Shown here: piece by piece, positions 1-15,400 of the stretch | Numbering within the stretch: position 1 is the first letter of the stretch | How the letters are laid out: the number at the start of each line of letters is the position of its first letter | Assembly: GCA_949128115.1 (NCBI GenBank) | Contig: OX421968.1 | Location: 51,601,423 to 51,665,422 of the forward strand | Source of the DNA: Anaspis maculata | Lineage: Eukaryota > Arthropoda > Insecta > Coleoptera > Scraptiidae | Direction of reading: 5' to 3' | Length of the DNA: 64,000 nucleotides | Position numbers and translations under genes: made by a program | The notes under the pieces: generated by a model | What the model was told of the DNA's origin: nothing | Seen by the model: the letters and a program-made list of their open reading frames with translations, nothing else | Databases searched by the model: none

Positions 1-472
1 TTGCTATTAACATGTACAACAATTTGATACCGTTTTCGAATCGATCGGACAAAGTCGAGGTTTTCCACTAAATTTTTTGCAAGGCTATAGCAAGGCAATA
101 TTTTGAAATTTGAAATTTTCGATTTTATGCGATGGGCGGGTTGTATCATCATTGCTTTAAAATTACGTGACTACCAAAATGTCCTTGCGTGACGACGTCA
201 CGCGCAAGTGTCAATAACTTGGGAATGGAGCATAGAAGAGGAGAACTGATGGGTGCTTTTGATTGCTATTAACATGTACAACAATTTGATACCGTTTTCG
301 AATCGATCGGACAAAGTCGAGGTTTTCCACTAAATTTTTTGCAAGGCTATAGCAAGGCAATATTTTGAAATTTGAAATTTTCGATTTTATGCGATGGGCG
401 GGTTGTATCATCATTGCTTTAAAATTACGTGACTACCAAAATGTCCTTGCGTGACGACGTCACGCGCAAGTG

Positions 473-673
473 TCAATAACTTGGGAATGGAGCATAGAAG
501 AGGAGAACTGATGGGTGCTTTTGATTGCTATTAACATGTACAACAATTTGATACCGTTTTCGAATCGATCGGACAAAGTCGAGGTTTTCCACTAAATTTT
601 TTGCAAGGCTATAGCAAGGCAATATTTTGAAATTTGAAATTTTCGATTTTATGCGATGGGCGGGTTGTATCAT
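473..673 (-). other. Representative 66-codon frame shared by satellite monomers
   Basis: Nearly every monomer has an open frame of 66 or 67 codons on the minus strand, starting at MIQPAHRI or MMIQPAHRI and ending in FYAPFPSY. The 3-bp deletion in the 259-bp variants keeps the frame; only the three 261-bp monomers break it. Variation among copies is mostly amino-acid changing (K/T/R, E/D, Y/I, I/T, S/T, L/V). Homogenisation alone can keep such a frame open, no promoter is seen, and no protein family is recognised. I treat it as probably not a gene. Confidence 0.15.
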
Positions 674-3335
674 CCTTCCTTAAAAATTACGCAACTACCA
701 AAATGTCCTTGCGTGACGACGTCACGCGCAAGTGTCAATAACTTGGGAATGGAGCATAGAAGAGGAGAACTGTTGGGTGCTTTTGATTGCTATTAACATG
801 TACAACAATTTGAATTCGTTTTCGAATCGATCGGACAAAGTCGAGGTTTTCCACTAAATTTTTTGCAAGGCTATAGCAAGGCAATATTTTGAAATTTGAA
901 ATTTTCGATTTTATGCGATGGGCGGGTTGTATCATCCTTCCTTAAAAATTACGCAACTACCAAAATGTCCTTGCGTGACGACGTCACGCGCAAGTGTCAA
1001 TAACTTGGGAATGGAGCATAGAAGAGGAGAACTGTTGGGTGCTTTTGATTGCTATTAACATGTACAACAATTTGAATTCGTTTTCGAATCGATCGGACAA
1101 AGTCGAGGTTTTCCACTAAATTTTTTGCAAGGCTATAGCAAGGCAATATTTTGAAATTTGAAATTTTCGATGTTATGCGATGGGCGGGTTGTATCATCAT
1201 TGCTTTAAAATTACGTGACTACCAAAATGTCTTTGCGTGACGACGTCACGCGCAAGTGTCAATAACTTGGGAATGGAGCATAGAAGAGGAGAACTGATGG
1301 GTGCTTCTGATTGCTATTAACATGTACAACAGTTTGATACCGTTTTCGAATCGATCGGACAAAGTCGAGGTTTTCCACTAAATTTTTTGCAAGGCTATAG
1401 CAAGGCAATATTTTGAAATTTGAAATTTTCGATTTTATGCGATGGGCGGGTTGTATCATCATTGCTTTAAAATTACGTGACTACCAAAATGTCCTTGCGT
1501 GACGACGTCACGCGCAAGTGTCAATAACTTGGGAATGGAGCATAGAAGAGGAGAACTGATGGGTGTTTTTGATTGCTATTAACATGTACAACAATTTGAT
1601 ACCGTTTTCGAATCGATCGGACAAAGTCGAGGTTTTCCACTAAATTTTTTGCAAGGCTATAGCAAGGCAATATTTTGAAATTTGAAATTTTCGATTTTAT
1701 GCGATGGGCGGGTTGTATCATCCTTCCTTAAAAATTACGCAACTACCAAAATGTCCTTGCGTGACGACGTCACGCGCAAGTGTCAATAACTTGGGAATGG
1801 AGCATAGAAGAGGAGAACTGTTGGGTGCTTTTGATTGCTATTAACATGTACAACAATTTGAATTCGTTTTCGAATCGATCGGACAAAGTCGAGGTTTTCC
1901 ACTAAATTTTTTGCAAGGCTATAGCAAGGCAATATTTTGAAATTTGAAATTTTCGATTTTATGCGATGGGCGGGTTGTATCATCATTGCTTTAAAATTAC
2001 GTGACTACCAAAATGTCCTTGCGTGACGACGTCACGCGCAAGTGTCAATAACTTGGGAATGGAGCATAGAAGAGGAGAACTGATGGGTGTTTTTGATTGC
2101 TATTAACATGTACAACAATTTGATACCGTTTTCGAATCGATCGGACAAAGTCGAGGTTTTCCACTAAATTTTTTGCAAGGCTATAAGGCAATATTTTGAA
2201 ATTTGAAATTTTCGATCTTATGCGATGGGCGGGTTGTATCATCATTGCTTTAAAATTACGTGACTACCAAAATGTCCTTGCGTGACGACGTCACGCGCAA
2301 GTGTCAATAACTTGGGAATGGAGCATAGAAGAGGACAACTGATGGGTGCTTTTGATTGCTATTAACATGTACAACAATTTGATACCGTTTTCGAATCGAT
2401 CGGACAAAGTCGAGGTTTTCCACTAAATTTTTTGCAAGGCTATAGCAAGGCAATATTTTGAAATTTGAAATTTTCGATTTTATGCGATGGGCGGGTTGTA
2501 TCATCATTGCTTTAAAATTACGTGACTACCAAAATGTCCTTGCGTGACGACGTCACGCGCAAGTGTCAATAACTTGGGAATGGAGCATAGAAGAGGAGAA
2601 CTGATGGGTGCTTTTGATTGCTATTAACATGTACAACAATTTGATACCGTTTTCGAATCGATCGGACAAAGTCGAGGTTTTCCACTAAATTTTTTGCAAG
2701 GCTATAGCAAGGCAATATTTTGAAATTTGAAATTTTCGATTTTATGCGATGGGCGGGTTGTATCATCCTTCCTTAAAAATTACGCAACTACCAAAATGTC
2801 CTTGCGTGACGACGTCACGCGCAAGTGTCAATAACTTGGGAATGGAGCATAGAAGAGGAGAACTGTTGGGTGCTTTTGATTGCTATTAACATGTACAACA
2901 ATTTGAATTCGTTTTCGAATCGATCGGACAAAGTCGAGGTTTTCCACTAAATTTTTTGCAAGGCTATAGCAAGGCAATATTTTGAAATTTGAAATTTTCG
3001 ATTTTATGCGATGGGCGGGTTGTATCATCATTGCTTTAAAATTACGTGACTACCAAAATGTCCTTGCGTGACGACGTCACGCGCAAGTGTCAATAACTTG
3101 GGAATGGAGCATAGAAGAGGAGAACTGATGGGTGTTTTTGATTGCTATTAACATGTACAACAATTTGATACCGTTTTCGAATCGATCGGACAAAGTCGAG
3201 GTTTTCCACTAAATTTTTTGCAAGGCTATAAGGCAATATTTTGAAATTTGAAATTTTCGATCTTATGCGATGGGCGGGTTGTATCATCATTGCTTTAAAA
3301 TTACGTGACTACCAAAATGTCTTTGCGTGACGACG

Positions 3336-6300
3336 TCACGCGCAAGTGTCAATAACTTGGGAATGGAGCATAGAAGAGGAGAACTGATGGGTGCTTCTGA
3401 TTGCTATTAACATGTACAACAGTTTGATACCGTTTTCGAATCGATCGGACAAAGTCGAGGTTTTCCACTGAATTTTTTGCAAGGCTATAAGGCAAAATAT
3501 TTTGAAATTTGAAATTTTCGATTTTATGCGATGGGCGGGTTGTATCATCATTGCTTTAAAATTACGTGACTACCAAAATGTCCTTGCGTGACGACGTCAC
3601 GCGCAAGTGCCAATAACTTGGGAATGGAGCATAGAAGAGGAGAACTGATGGGTGCTTTTGATTGCTATTAACATGTACAACAATTTGATACCGTTTTCGA
3701 ATCGATCGGACAAAGTCGAGGTTTTCCACTAAATTTTTTGCAAGGCTATAGCAAGGCAATATTTTGAAATTTGAAATTTTCGATTTTATGCGATGGGCGG
3801 GTTGTATCATCATTCCTTAAAAATTACGCAACTACCAAAATGTCCTCGCGTGACGACGTCACGCGCAAGTGTCAATAACTTGGGAATGGAGCATAGAAGA
3901 GGAGAACTGATGGGTGTTTTTGATTGCTATTAACATGTACAACAATTTGATACCGTTTTCGAATCGATCGGACAAAGTCGAGGTTGTCCACTAAATTTTT
4001 TGCAAGGCTATAGCAAGGCAATATTTTGAAATTTGAAATTTTCGATGTTATGCGATGGGCGGGTTGTATCATCATTGCTTTAAAATTACGTGACTACCAA
4101 AATGTCTTTGCGTGACGACGTCACGCGCAAGTGTCAATAACTTGGGAATGGAGCATAGAAGAGGAGAACTGATGGGTGCTTCTGATTGCTATTAACATGT
4201 ACAACAGTTTGATACCGTTTTCGAATCGATCGGACAAAGTCGAGGTTTTCCACTAAATTTTTTGCAAGGCTATAGCAAGGCAATATTTTGAAATTTGAAA
4301 TTTTCGATTTTATGCGATGGGCGGGTTGTATCATCATTGCTTTAAAATTACGTGACTACCAAAATGTCTTTGCGTGACGACGTCACGCGCAAGTGTCAAT
4401 AACTTGGGAATGGAGCATAGAAGAGGAGAACTGATGGGTATTTCTGATTGCTATTAACATGTACAACAGTTTGATACCGTTTTCGAATCGATCGGACAAA
4501 GTCGAGGTTTTCCACTAAATTTTTTGCAAGGCTATAGCAAGGCAATATTTTGAAATTTGAAATTTTCGATTTTATGCGATGGGCGGGTTGTATCATCCTT
4601 CCTTAAAAATTACGCAACTACCAAAATGTCCTTGCGTGACGACGTCACGCGCAAGTGTCAATAACTTGGGAATGGAGCATAGAAGAGGAGAACTGTTGGG
4701 TGCTTTTGATTGCTATTAACATGTACAACAATTTGAATTCGTTTTCGAATCGATCGGACAAAGTCGAGGTTTTCCACTAAATTTTTTGCAAGGCTATAGC
4801 AAGGCAATATTTTGAAATTTGAAATTTTCGATGTTATGCGATGGGCGGGTTGTATCATCATTGCTTTAAAATTACGTGACTACCAAAATGTCTTTGCGTG
4901 ACGACGTCACGCGCAAGTGTCAATAACTTGGGAATGGAGCATAGAAGAGGAGAACTGATGGGTGCTTCTGATTGCTATTAACATGTACAACAGTTTGATA
5001 CCGTTTTCGAATCGATCGGACAAAGTCGAGGTTTTCCACTAAATTTTTTGCAAGGCTATAGCAAGGCAATATTTTGAAATTTGAAATTTTCGATTTTATG
5101 CGATGGGCGGGTTGTATCATCATTGCTTTAAAATTACGTGACTACCAAAATGTCCTTGCGTGACGACGTCACGCGCAAGTGTCAATAACTTGGGAATGGA
5201 GCATAGAAGAGGACAACTGATGGGTGCTTTTGATTGCTATTAACATGTACAACAATGTGATACCGTTTTCGAATCGATCGGACAAAGTCGAGGTTTTCCA
5301 CTAAATTTTTTGCAAGGCTATAGCAAGGCAATATTTTGAAATTTGAAATTTTCGATTTTATGCGATGGGCGGGTTGTATCATCATTCCTTAAAAATTACG
5401 CAACTACCAAAATGTCCTCGCGTGACGACGTCACGCGCAAGTGTCAATAACTTGGGAATGGAGCATAGAAGAGGAGAACTGATGGGTGTTTTTGATTGCT
5501 ATTAACATGTACAACAATTTGATACCGTTTTCGAATCGATCGGACAAAGTCGAGGTTTTCCACTAAATTTTTTGCAAGGCTATAGCAAGGCAATATTTTG
5601 AAATTTGAAATTTTCGATTTTATGCGATGGGCGGGTTGTATCATCCTTCCTTAAAAATTACGCAACTACCAAAATGTCCTTGCGTGACGACGTCACGCGC
5701 AAGTGTCAATAACTTGGGAATGGAGCATAGAAGAGGAGAACTGTTGGGTGCTTTTGATTGCTATTAACATGTACAACAATTTGAATTCGTTTTCGAATCG
5801 ATCGGACAAAGTCGAGGTTTTCCACTAAATTTTTTGCAAGGCTATAGCAAGGCAATATTTTGAAATTTGAAATTTTCGATTTTATGCGATGGGCGGGTTG
5901 TATCATCATTGCTTTAAAATTACGTGACTACCAAAATGTCCTTGCGTGACGACGTCACGCGCAAGTGTCAATAACTTGGGAATGGAGCATAGAAGAGGAG
6001 AACTGATGGGTGTTTTTGATTGCTATTAACATGTACAACAATTTGATACCGTTTTCGAATCGATCGGACAAAGTCGAGGTTTTCCACTAAATTTTTTGCA
6101 AGGCTATAAGGCAATATTTTGAAATTTGAAATTTTCGATCTTATGCGATGGGCGGGTTGTATCATCATTGCTTTAAAATTACGTGACTACCAAAATGTCC
6201 TTGCGTGACGACGTCACGCGCAAGTGTCAATAACTTGGGAATGGAGCATAGAAGAGGACAACTGATGGGTGCTTTTGATTGCTATTAACATGTACAACAA

Positions 6301-7258
6301 TTTGATACCGTTTTCGAATCGATCGGACAAAGTCGAGGTTTTCCACTAAATTTTTTGCAAGGCTATAGCAAGGCAATATTTTGAAATTTGAAATTTTCGA
6401 TTTTATGCGATGGGCGGGTTGTATCATCATTGCTTTAAAATTACGTGACTACCAAAATGTCCTTGCGTGACGACGTCACGCGCAAGTGTCAATAACTTGG
6501 GAATGGAGCATAGAAGAGGAGAACTGATGGGTGCTTTTGATTGCTATTAACATGTACAACAATTTGATACCGTTTTCGAATCGATCGGACAAAGTCGAGG
6601 TTTTCCACTAAATTTTTTGCAAGGCTATAGCAAGGCAATATTTTGAAATTTGAAATTTTCGATTTTATGCGATGGGCGGGTTGTATCATCCTTCCTTAAA
6701 AATTACGCAACTACCAAAATGTCCTTGCGTGACGACGTCACGCGCAAGTGTCAATAACTTGGGAATGGAGCATAGAAGAGGAGAACTGTTGGGTGCTTTT
6801 GATTGCTATTAACATGTACAACAATTTGAATTCGTTTTCGAATCGATCGGACAAAGTCGAGGTTTTCCACTAAATTTTTTGCAAGGCTATAGCAAGGCAA
6901 TATTTTGAAATTTGAAATTTTCGATTTTATGCGATGGGCGGGTTGTATCATCATTGCTTTAAAATTACGTGACTACCAAAATGTCCTTGCGTGACGACGT
7001 CACGCGCAAGTGTCAATAACTTGGGAATGGAGCATAGAAGAGGAGAACTGATGGGTGTTTTTGATTGCTATTAACATGTACAACAATTTGATACCGTTTT
7101 CGAATCGATCGGACAAAGTCGAGGTTTTCCACTAAATTTTTTGCAAGGCTATAAGGCAATATTTTGAAATTTGAAATTTTCGATCTTATGCGATGGGCGG
7201 GTTGTATCATCATTGCTTTAAAATTACGTGACTACCAAAATGTCTTTGCGTGACGACG
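3336..7258. repeat. Higher-order repeat copy 1, 15 monomers, 3923 bp
   Basis: Starts (arbitrary phase) at the 261-bp marker monomer and runs to the next one. Composition is one 261-bp, twelve 262-bp and two 259-bp monomers, which sums exactly to 3923. It opens with a block of seven distinctive monomers and continues with cassettes built on a repeated monomer triad. Confidence 0.85.
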
Positions 7259-10200
7259 TCACGCGCAAGTGTCAATAACTTGGGAATGGAGCATAGAAGA
7301 GGAGAACTGATGGGTGCTTCTGATTGCTATTAACATGTACAACAGTTTGATACCGTTTTCGAATCGATCGGACAAAGTCGAGGTTTTCCACTGAATTTTT
7401 TGCAAGGCTATAAGGCAAAATATTTTGAAATTTGAAATTTTCGATTTTATGCGATGGGCGGGTTGTATCATCATTGCTTTAAAATTACGTGACTACCAAA
7501 ATGTCCTTGCGTGACGACGTCACGCGCAAGTGCCAATAACTTGGGAATGGAGCATAGAAGAGGACAACTGATGGGTGCTTTTGATTGCTATTAACATGTA
7601 CAACAATTTGATACCGTTTTCGAATCGATCGGACAAAGTCGAGGTTTTCCACTAAATTTTTTGCAAGGCTATAGCAAGGCAATATTTTGAAATTTGAAAT
7701 TTTCGATTTTATGCGATGGGCGGGTTGTATCATCATTCCTTAAAAATTACGCAACTACCAAAATGTCCTCGCGTGACGACGTCACGCGCAAGTGTCAATA
7801 ACTTGGGAATGGAGCATAGAAGAGGAGAACTGATGGGTGTTTTTGATTGCTATTAACATGTACAACAATTTGATACCGTTTTCGAATCGATCGGACAAAG
7901 TCGAGGTTGTCCACTAAATTTTTTGCAAGGCTATAGCAAGGCAATATTTTGAAATTTGAAATTTTCGATGTTATGCGATGGGCGGGTTGTATCATCATTG
8001 CTTTAAAATTACGTGACTACCAAAATGTCTTTGCGTGACGACGTCACGCGCAAGTGTCAATAACTTGGGAATGGAGCATAGAAGAGGAGAACTGATGGGT
8101 GCTTCTGATTGCTATTAACATGTACAACAGTTTGATACCGTTTTCGAATCGATCGGACAAAGTCGAGGTTTTCCACTAAATTTTTTGCAAGGCTATAGCA
8201 AGGCAATATTTTGAAATTTGAAATTTTCGATTTTATGCGATGGGCGGGTTGTATCATCATTGCTTTAAAATTACGTGACTACCAAAATGTCTTTGCGTGA
8301 CGACGTCACGCGCAAGTGTCAATAACTTGGGAATGGAGCATAGAAGAGGAGAACTGATGGGTATTTCTGATTGCTATTAACATGTACAACAGTTTGATAC
8401 CGTTTTCGAATCGATCGGACAAAGTCGAGGTTTTCCACTAAATTTTTTGCAAGGCTATAGCAAGGCAATATTTTGAAATTTGAAATTTTCGATTTTATGC
8501 GATGGGCGGGTTGTATCATCCTTCCTTAAAAATTACGCAACTACCAAAATGTCCTTGCGTGACGACGTCACGCGCAAGTGTCAATAACTTGGGAATGGAG
8601 CATAGAAGAGGAGAACTGTTGGGTGCTTTTGATTGCTATTAACATGTACAACAATTTGAATTCGTTTTCGAATCGATCGGACAAAGTCGAGGTTTTCCAC
8701 TAAATTTTTTGCAAGGCTATAGCAAGGCAATATTTTGAAATTTGAAATTTTCGATGTTATGCGATGGGCGGGTTGTATCATCATTGCTTTAAAATTACGT
8801 GACTACCAAAATGTCTTTGCGTGACGACGTCACGCGCAAGTGTCAATAACTTGGGAATGGAGCATAGAAGAGGAGAACTGATGGGTGCTTCTGATTGCTA
8901 TTAACATGTACAACAGTTTGATACCGTTTTCGAATCGATCGGACAAAGTCGAGGTTTTCCACTAAATTTTTTGCAAGGCTATAGCAAGGCAATATTTTGA
9001 AATTTGAAATTTTCGATTTTATGCGATGGGCGGGTTGTATCATCATTCCTTAAAAATTACGCAACTACCAAAATGTCCTCGCGTGACGACGTCACGCGCA
9101 AGTGTCAATAACTTGGGAATGGAGCATAGAAGAGGAGAACTGATGGGTGTTTTTGATTGCTATTAACATGTACAACAATTTGATACCGTTTTCGAATCGA
9201 TCGGACAAAGTCGAGGTTTTCCACTAAATTTTTTGCAAGGCTATAGCAAGGCAATATTTTGAAATTTGAAATTTTCGATTTTATGCGATGGGCGGGTTGT
9301 ATCATCCTTCCTTAAAAATTACGCAACTACCAAAATGTCCTTGCGTGACGACGTCACGCGCAAGTGTCAATAACTTGGGAATGGAGCATAGAAGAGGAGA
9401 ACTGTTGGGTGCTTTTGATTGCTATTAACATGTACAACAATTTGAATTCGTTTTCGAATCGATCGGACAAAGTCGAGGTTTTCCACTAAATTTTTTGCAA
9501 GGCTATAGCAAGGCAATATTTTGAAATTTGAAATTTTCGATTTTATGCGATGGGCGGGTTGTATCATCATTGCTTTAAAATTACGTGACTACCAAAATGT
9601 CCTTGCGTGACGACGTCACGCGCAAGTGTCAATAACTTGGGAATGGAGCATAGAAGAGGAGAACTGATGGGTGTTTTTGATTGCTATTAACATGTACAAC
9701 AATTTGATACCGTTTTCGAATCGATCGGACAAAGTCGAGGTTTTCCACTAAATTTTTTGCAAGGCTATAAGGCAATATTTTGAAATTTGAAATTTTCGAT
9801 CTTATGCGATGGGCGGGTTGTATCATCATTGCTTTAAAATTACGTGACTACCAAAATGTCCTTGCGTGACGACGTCACGCGCAAGTGTCAATAACTTGGG
9901 AATGGAGCATAGAAGAGGAGAACTGATGGGTGTTTTTGATTGCTATTAACATGTACAACAATTTGATACCGTTTTCGAATCGATCGGACAAAGTCGAGGT
10001 TTTCCACTAAATTTTTTGCAAGGCTATAAGGCAATATTTTGAAATTTGAAATTTTCGATCTTATGCGATGGGCGGGTTGTATCATCATTGCTTTAAAATT
10101 ACGTGACTACCAAAATGTCTTTGCGTGACGACGTCACGCGCAAGTGTCAATAACTTGGGAATGGAGCATAGAAGAGGAGAACTGATGGGTGCTTCTGATT

Positions 10201-12482
10201 GCTATTAACATGTACAACAGTTTGATACCGTTTTCGAATCGATCGGACAAAGTCGAGGTTTTCCACTAAATTTTTTGCAAGGCTATAGCAAGGCAATATT
10301 TTGAAATTTGAAATTTTCGATTTTATGCGATGGGCGGGTTGTATCATCATTGCTTTAAAATTACGTGACTACCAAAATGTCCTTGCGTGACGACGTCACG
10401 CGCAAGTGTCAATAACTTGGGAATGGAGCATAGAAGAGGAGAACTGATGGGTGCTTTTGATTGCTATTAACATGTACAACAATTTGATACCGTTTTCGAA
10501 TCGATCGGACAAAGTCGAGGTTTTCCACTAAATTTTTTGCAAGGCTATAGCAAGGCAATATTTTGAAATTTGAAATTTTCGATTTTATGCGATGGGCGGG
10601 TTGTATCATCCTTCCTTAAAAATTACGCAACTACCAAAATGTCCTTGCGTGACGACGTCACGCGCAAGTGTCAATAACTTGGGAATGGAGCATAGAAGAG
10701 GAGAACTGTTGGGTGCTTTTGATTGCTATTAACATGTACAACAATTTGAATTCGTTTTCGAATCGATCGGACAAAGTCGAGGTTTTCCACTAAATTTTTT
10801 GCAAGGCTATAGCAAGGCAATATTTTGAAATTTGAAATTTTCGATTTTATGCGATGGGCGGGTTGTATCATCATTGCTTTAAAATTACGTGACTACCAAA
10901 ATGTCCTTGCGTGACGACGTCACGCGCAAGTGTCAATAACTTGGGAATGGAGCATAGAAGAGGAGAACTGATGGGTGTTTTTGATTGCTATTAACATGTA
11001 CAACAATTTGATACCGTTTTCGAATCGATCGGACAAAGTCGAGGTTTTCCACTAAATTTTTTGCAAGGCTATAAGGCAATATTTTGAAATTTGAAATTTT
11101 CGATCTTATGCGATGGGCGGGTTGTATCATCATTGCTTTAAAATTACGTGACTACCAAAATGTCCTTGCGTGACGACGTCACGCGCAAGTGTCAATAACT
11201 TGGGAATGGAGCATAGAAGAGGAGAACTGATGGGTGTTTTTGATTGCTATTAACATGTACAACAATTTGATACCGTTTTCGAATCGATCGGACAAAGTCG
11301 AGGTTTTCCACTAAATTTTTTGCAAGGCTATAAGGCAATATTTTGAAATTTGAAATTTTCGATCTTATGCGATGGGCGGGTTGTATCATCATTGCTTTAA
11401 AATTACGTGACTACCAAAATGTCTTTGCGTGACGACGTCACGCGCAAGTGTCAATAACTTGGGAATGGAGCATAGAAGAGGAGAACTGATGGGTGCTTCT
11501 GATTGCTATTAACATGTACAACAGTTTGATACCGTTTTCGAATCGATCGGACAAAGTCGAGGTTTTCCACTAAATTTTTTGCAAGGCTATAGCAAGGCAA
11601 TATTTTGAAATTTGAAATTTTCGATTTTATGCGATGGGCGGGTTGTATCATCATTGCTTTAAAATTACGTGACTACCAAAATGTCCTTGCGTGACGACGT
11701 CACGCGCAAGTGTCAATAACTTGGGAATGGAGCATAGAAGAGGAGAACTGATGGGTGCTTTTGATTGCTATTAACATGTACAACAATTTGATACCGTTTT
11801 CGAATCGATCGGACAAAGTCGAGGTTTTCCACTAAATTTTTTGCAAGGCTATAGCAAGGCAATATTTTGAAATTTGAAATTTTCGATTTTATGCGATGGG
11901 CGGGTTGTATCATCCTTCCTTAAAAATTACGCAACTACCAAAATGTCCTTGCGTGACGACGTCACGCGCAAGTGTCAATAACTTGGGAATGGAGCATAGA
12001 AGAGGAGAACTGTTGGGTGCTTTTGATTGCTATTAACATGTACAACAATTTGAATTCGTTTTCGAATCGATCGGACAAAGTCGAGGTTTTCCACTAAATT
12101 TTTTGCAAGGCTATAGCAAGGCAATATTTTGAAATTTGAAATTTTCGATTTTATGCGATGGGCGGGTTGTATCATCATTGCTTTAAAATTACGTGACTAC
12201 CAAAATGTCCTTGCGTGACGACGTCACGCGCAAGTGTCAATAACTTGGGAATGGAGCATAGAAGAGGAGAACTGATGGGTGTTTTTGATTGCTATTAACA
12301 TGTACAACAATTTGATACCGTTTTCGAATCGATCGGACAAAGTCGAGGTTTTCCACTAAATTTTTTGCAAGGCTATAAGGCAATATTTTGAAATTTGAAA
12401 TTTTCGATCTTATGCGATGGGCGGGTTGTATCATCATTGCTTTAAAATTACGTGACTACCAAAATGTCTTTGCGTGACGACG
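7259..12482. repeat. Higher-order repeat copy 2, 20 monomers, 5224 bp
   Basis: Same seven-monomer opening as copy 1, with a few changes, then the pentamer cassettes. Composition is one 261-bp, fourteen 262-bp and five 259-bp monomers, which sums exactly to 5224. The difference from copy 1 lies in the number and type of cassettes after the opening block. Confidence 0.85.
9105..11712. repeat. Two tandem 1304-bp pentamers inside copy 2
   Basis: Positions 9105, 10409 and 11713 start identical monomer series spaced 1304 bp apart (three 262-bp and two 259-bp monomers). They are indistinguishable by monomer type, suggesting recent unequal exchange or gene conversion. Confidence 0.8.
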
Positions 12483-15400
12483 TCACGCGCAAGTGTCAAT
12501 AACTTGGGAATGGAGCATAGAAGAGGAGAACTGATGGGTGCTTCTGATTGCTATTAACATGTACAACAGTTTGATACCGTTTTCGAATCGATCGGACAAA
12601 GTCGAGGTTTTCCACTGAATTTTTTGCAAGGCTATAAGGCAAAATATTTTGAAATTTGAAATTTTCGATTTTATGCGATGGGCGGGTTGTATCATCATTG
12701 CTTTAAAATTACGTGACTACCAAAATGTCCTTGCGTGACGACGTCACGCGCAAGTGCCAATAACTTGGGAATGGAGCATAGAAGAGGACAACTGATGGGT
12801 GCTTTTGATTGCTATTAACATGTACAACAATTTGATACCGTTTTCGAATCGATCGGACAAAGTCGAGGTTTTCCACTAAATTTTTTGCAAGGCTATAGCA
12901 AGGCAATATTTTGAAATTTGAAATTTTCGATTTTATGCGATGGGCGGGTTGTATCATCATTCCTTAAAAATTACGCAACTACCAAAATGTCCTCGCGTGA
13001 CGACGTCACGCGCAAGTGTCAATAACTTGGGAATGGAGCATAGAAGAGGAGAACTGATGGGTGTTTTTGATTGCTATTAACATGTACAACAATTTGATAC
13101 CGTTTTCGAATCGATCGGACAAAGTCGAGGTTGTCCACTAAATTTTTTGCAAGGCTATAGCAAGGCAATATTTTGAAATTTGAAATTTTCGATGTTATGC
13201 GATGGGCGGGTTGTATCATCATTGCTTTAAAATTACGTGACTACCAAAATGTCTTTGCGTGACGACGTCACGCGCAAGTGTCAATAACTTGGGAATGGAG
13301 CATAGAAGAGGAGAACTGATGGGTGCTTCTGATTGCTATTAACATGTACAACAGTTTGATACCGTTTTCGAATCGATCGGACAAAGTCGAGGTTTTCCAC
13401 TAAATTTTTTGCAAGGCTATAGCAAGGCAATATTTTGAAATTTGAAATTTTCGATTTTATGCGATGGGCGGGTTGTATCATCATTGCTTTAAAATTACGT
13501 GACTACCAAAATGTCTTTGCGTGACGACGTCACGCGCAAGTGTCAATAACTTGGGAATGGAGCATAGAAGAGGAGAACTGATGGGTATTTCTGATTGCTA
13601 TTAACATGTACAACAGTTTGATACCGTTTTCGAATCGATCGGACAAAGTCGAGGTTTTCCACTAAATTTTTTGCAAGGCTATAGCAAGGCAATATTTTGA
13701 AATTTGAAATTTTCGATTTTATGCGATGGGCGGGTTGTATCATCCTTCCTTAAAAATTACGCAACTACCAAAATGTCCTTGCGTGACGACGTCACGCGCA
13801 AGTGTCAATAACTTGGGAATGGAGCATAGAAGAGGAGAACTGTTGGGTGCTTTTGATTGCTATTAACATGTACAACAATTTGAATTCGTTTTCGAATCGA
13901 TCGGACAAAGTCGAGGTTTTCCACTAAATTTTTTGCAAGGCTATAGCAAGGCAATATTTTGAAATTTGAAATTTTCGATGTTATGCGATGGGCGGGTTGT
14001 ATCATCATTGCTTTAAAATTACGTGACTACCAAAATGTCTTTGCGTGACGACGTCACGCGCAAGTGTCAATAACTTGGGAATGGAGCATAGAAGAGGAGA
14101 ACTGATGGGTGCTTCTGATTGCTATTAACATGTACAACAGTTTGATACCGTTTTCGAATCGATCGGACAAAGTCGAGGTTTTCCACTAAATTTTTTGCAA
14201 GGCTATAGCAAGGCAATATTTTGAAATTTGAAATTTTCGATTTTATGCGATGGGCGGGTTGTATCATCATTCCTTAAAAATTACGCAACTACCAAAATGT
14301 CCTCGCGTGACGACGTCACGCGCAAGTGTCAATAACTTGGGAATGGAGCATAGAAGAGGAGAACTGATGGGTGTTTTTGATTGCTATTAACATGTACAAC
14401 AATTTGATACCGTTTTCGAATCGATCGGACAAAGTCGAGGTTTTCCACTAAATTTTTTGCAAGGCTATAGCAAGGCAATATTTTGAAATTTGAAATTTTC
14501 GATTTTATGCGATGGGCGGGTTGTATCATCCTTCCTTAAAAATTACGCAACTACCAAAATGTCCTTGCGTGACGACGTCACGCGCAAGTGTCAATAACTT
14601 GGGAATGGAGCATAGAAGAGGAGAACTGTTGGGTGCTTTTGATTGCTATTAACATGTACAACAATTTGAATTCGTTTTCGAATCGATCGGACAAAGTCGA
14701 GGTTTTCCACTAAATTTTTTGCAAGGCTATAGCAAGGCAATATTTTGAAATTTGAAATTTTCGATTTTATGCGATGGGCGGGTTGTATCATCATTGCTTT
14801 AAAATTACGTGACTACCAAAATGTCCTTGCGTGACGACGTCACGCGCAAGTGTCAATAACTTGGGAATGGAGCATAGAAGAGGAGAACTGATGGGTGTTT
14901 TTGATTGCTATTAACATGTACAACAATTTGATACCGTTTTCGAATCGATCGGACAAAGTCGAGGTTTTCCACTAAATTTTTTGCAAGGCTATAAGGCAAT
15001 ATTTTGAAATTTGAAATTTTCGATCTTATGCGATGGGCGGGTTGTATCATCATTGCTTTAAAATTACGTGACTACCAAAATGTCCTTGCGTGACGACGTC
15101 ACGCGCAAGTGTCAATAACTTGGGAATGGAGCATAGAAGAGGAGAACTGATGGGTGTTTTTGATTGCTATTAACATGTACAACAATTTGATACCGTTTTC
15201 GAATCGATCGGACAAAGTCGAGGTTTTCCACTAAATTTTTTGCAAGGCTATAAGGCAATATTTTGAAATTTGAAATTTTCGATCTTATGCGATGGGCGGG
15301 TTGTATCATCATTGCTTTAAAATTACGTGACTACCAAAATGTCTTTGCGTGACGACGTCACGCGCAAGTGTCAATAACTTGGGAATGGAGCATAGAAGAG

